DNA of 32,643 bases. It comes from CAZSLZ01 sp964607865. GTDB lineage: Bacteria; Vulcanimicrobiota; JAJTBE01; CAZSLZ01. Shown piece by piece: positions 32,557 through 32,643 of the stretch. Position 1 is the stretch's first letter. The number at the start of each line of letters is the position of its first letter. Location of the stretch: contig CAZSLZ010000015.1 in the NCBI GenBank assembly GCA_964607865.1, forward strand, positions 1 to 32,643, in the 5' to 3' direction. The notes beneath the pieces were generated by a model, which ran no database searches, had not been told where the DNA came from, and saw nothing but the letters and a program-made list of their open reading frames with translations. The translations under genes were made by a program, and so were the position numbers.

Positions 32557-32643
32557 TATTCTTTGTAAAAAACCATGATTTTTATCACAACAATTAAAAA
32601 TTATTCAAATTGATATATCGGGATAATACTGGGGTATAAATGT

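Overview
The window is about 32.6 kb of AT-rich bacterial chromosome. ATG, GTG and TTG starts are used behind clear Shine-Dalgarno (SD) sites, and TGA is an ordinary stop. It carries housekeeping genes (radA, scpA, scpB, serS, ccdA, a tRNA-Ala) mixed with many proteins that have no clear family. Long HEAT-repeat proteins, a very large PAS/GAF sensor kinase, clostripain-type and transglutaminase-type proteins, a type IV pilin relic and a FliA-class sigma factor suggest an uncultivated, environmentally versatile lineage. I cannot assign a phylum from the sequence alone. No prophage, CRISPR array or intact insertion sequence is visible.

Layout. 1-4.5 kb: dispersed-repeat fragment, tRNA-Ala(GGC) with terminator, and a receiver/PAS/GAF histidine kinase. 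4.6-7.2 kb: exported transglutaminase-like protein, a MITE-like repeat, and two paralogous small membrane proteins. 7.4-9.2 kb: YbjN-like protein and radA. 9.4-12.4 kb: two tandem Gln-rich small proteins, an exported three-repeat Tudor-like protein, and a divergently transcribed coiled-coil protein. 12.7-15.6 kb: ccdA, then scpB and scpA separated by two unknown genes. 16.1-17.5 kb: a C11 (clostripain) peptidase without signal peptide. 17.5-19 kb: gene-poor, repeat-rich stretch ending in a decayed type IV pilin gene. 19.1-20.7 kb: repeat protein with an interrupted N-terminus. 20.8-23.9 kb: serS (enlarged arm), two FmdB zinc ribbons, a Cupin_5 protein and a GNAT acetyltransferase, all on the plus strand. 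23.9-24.0 kb: cluster of five DnaA-box-like 9-mers. 24.0-27.5 kb: giant HEAT protein. 27.8-30.3 kb: FliA/WhiG-type sigma factor and an SGLT-type symporter. 30.5-32.6 kb: dispersed repeat, IS256-family transposase relic, and a multiply frameshifted gene preceded by a promoter and a leader terminator.

The most distinctive features are: (i) a dispersed repeat family whose ends form terminator-like hairpins; (ii) the DnaA-box cluster between convergent genes; (iii) small or low-complexity unknown proteins (Gln-rich pair, coiled-coil protein, proteins sharing short polar N-termini) next to a YbjN/chaperone-like gene; (iv) a SerRS with roughly 75 extra residues in its tRNA-binding arm; and (v) several decaying genes with homopolymer indels. 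Functions below rest on motif recognition by eye. No database search was possible.
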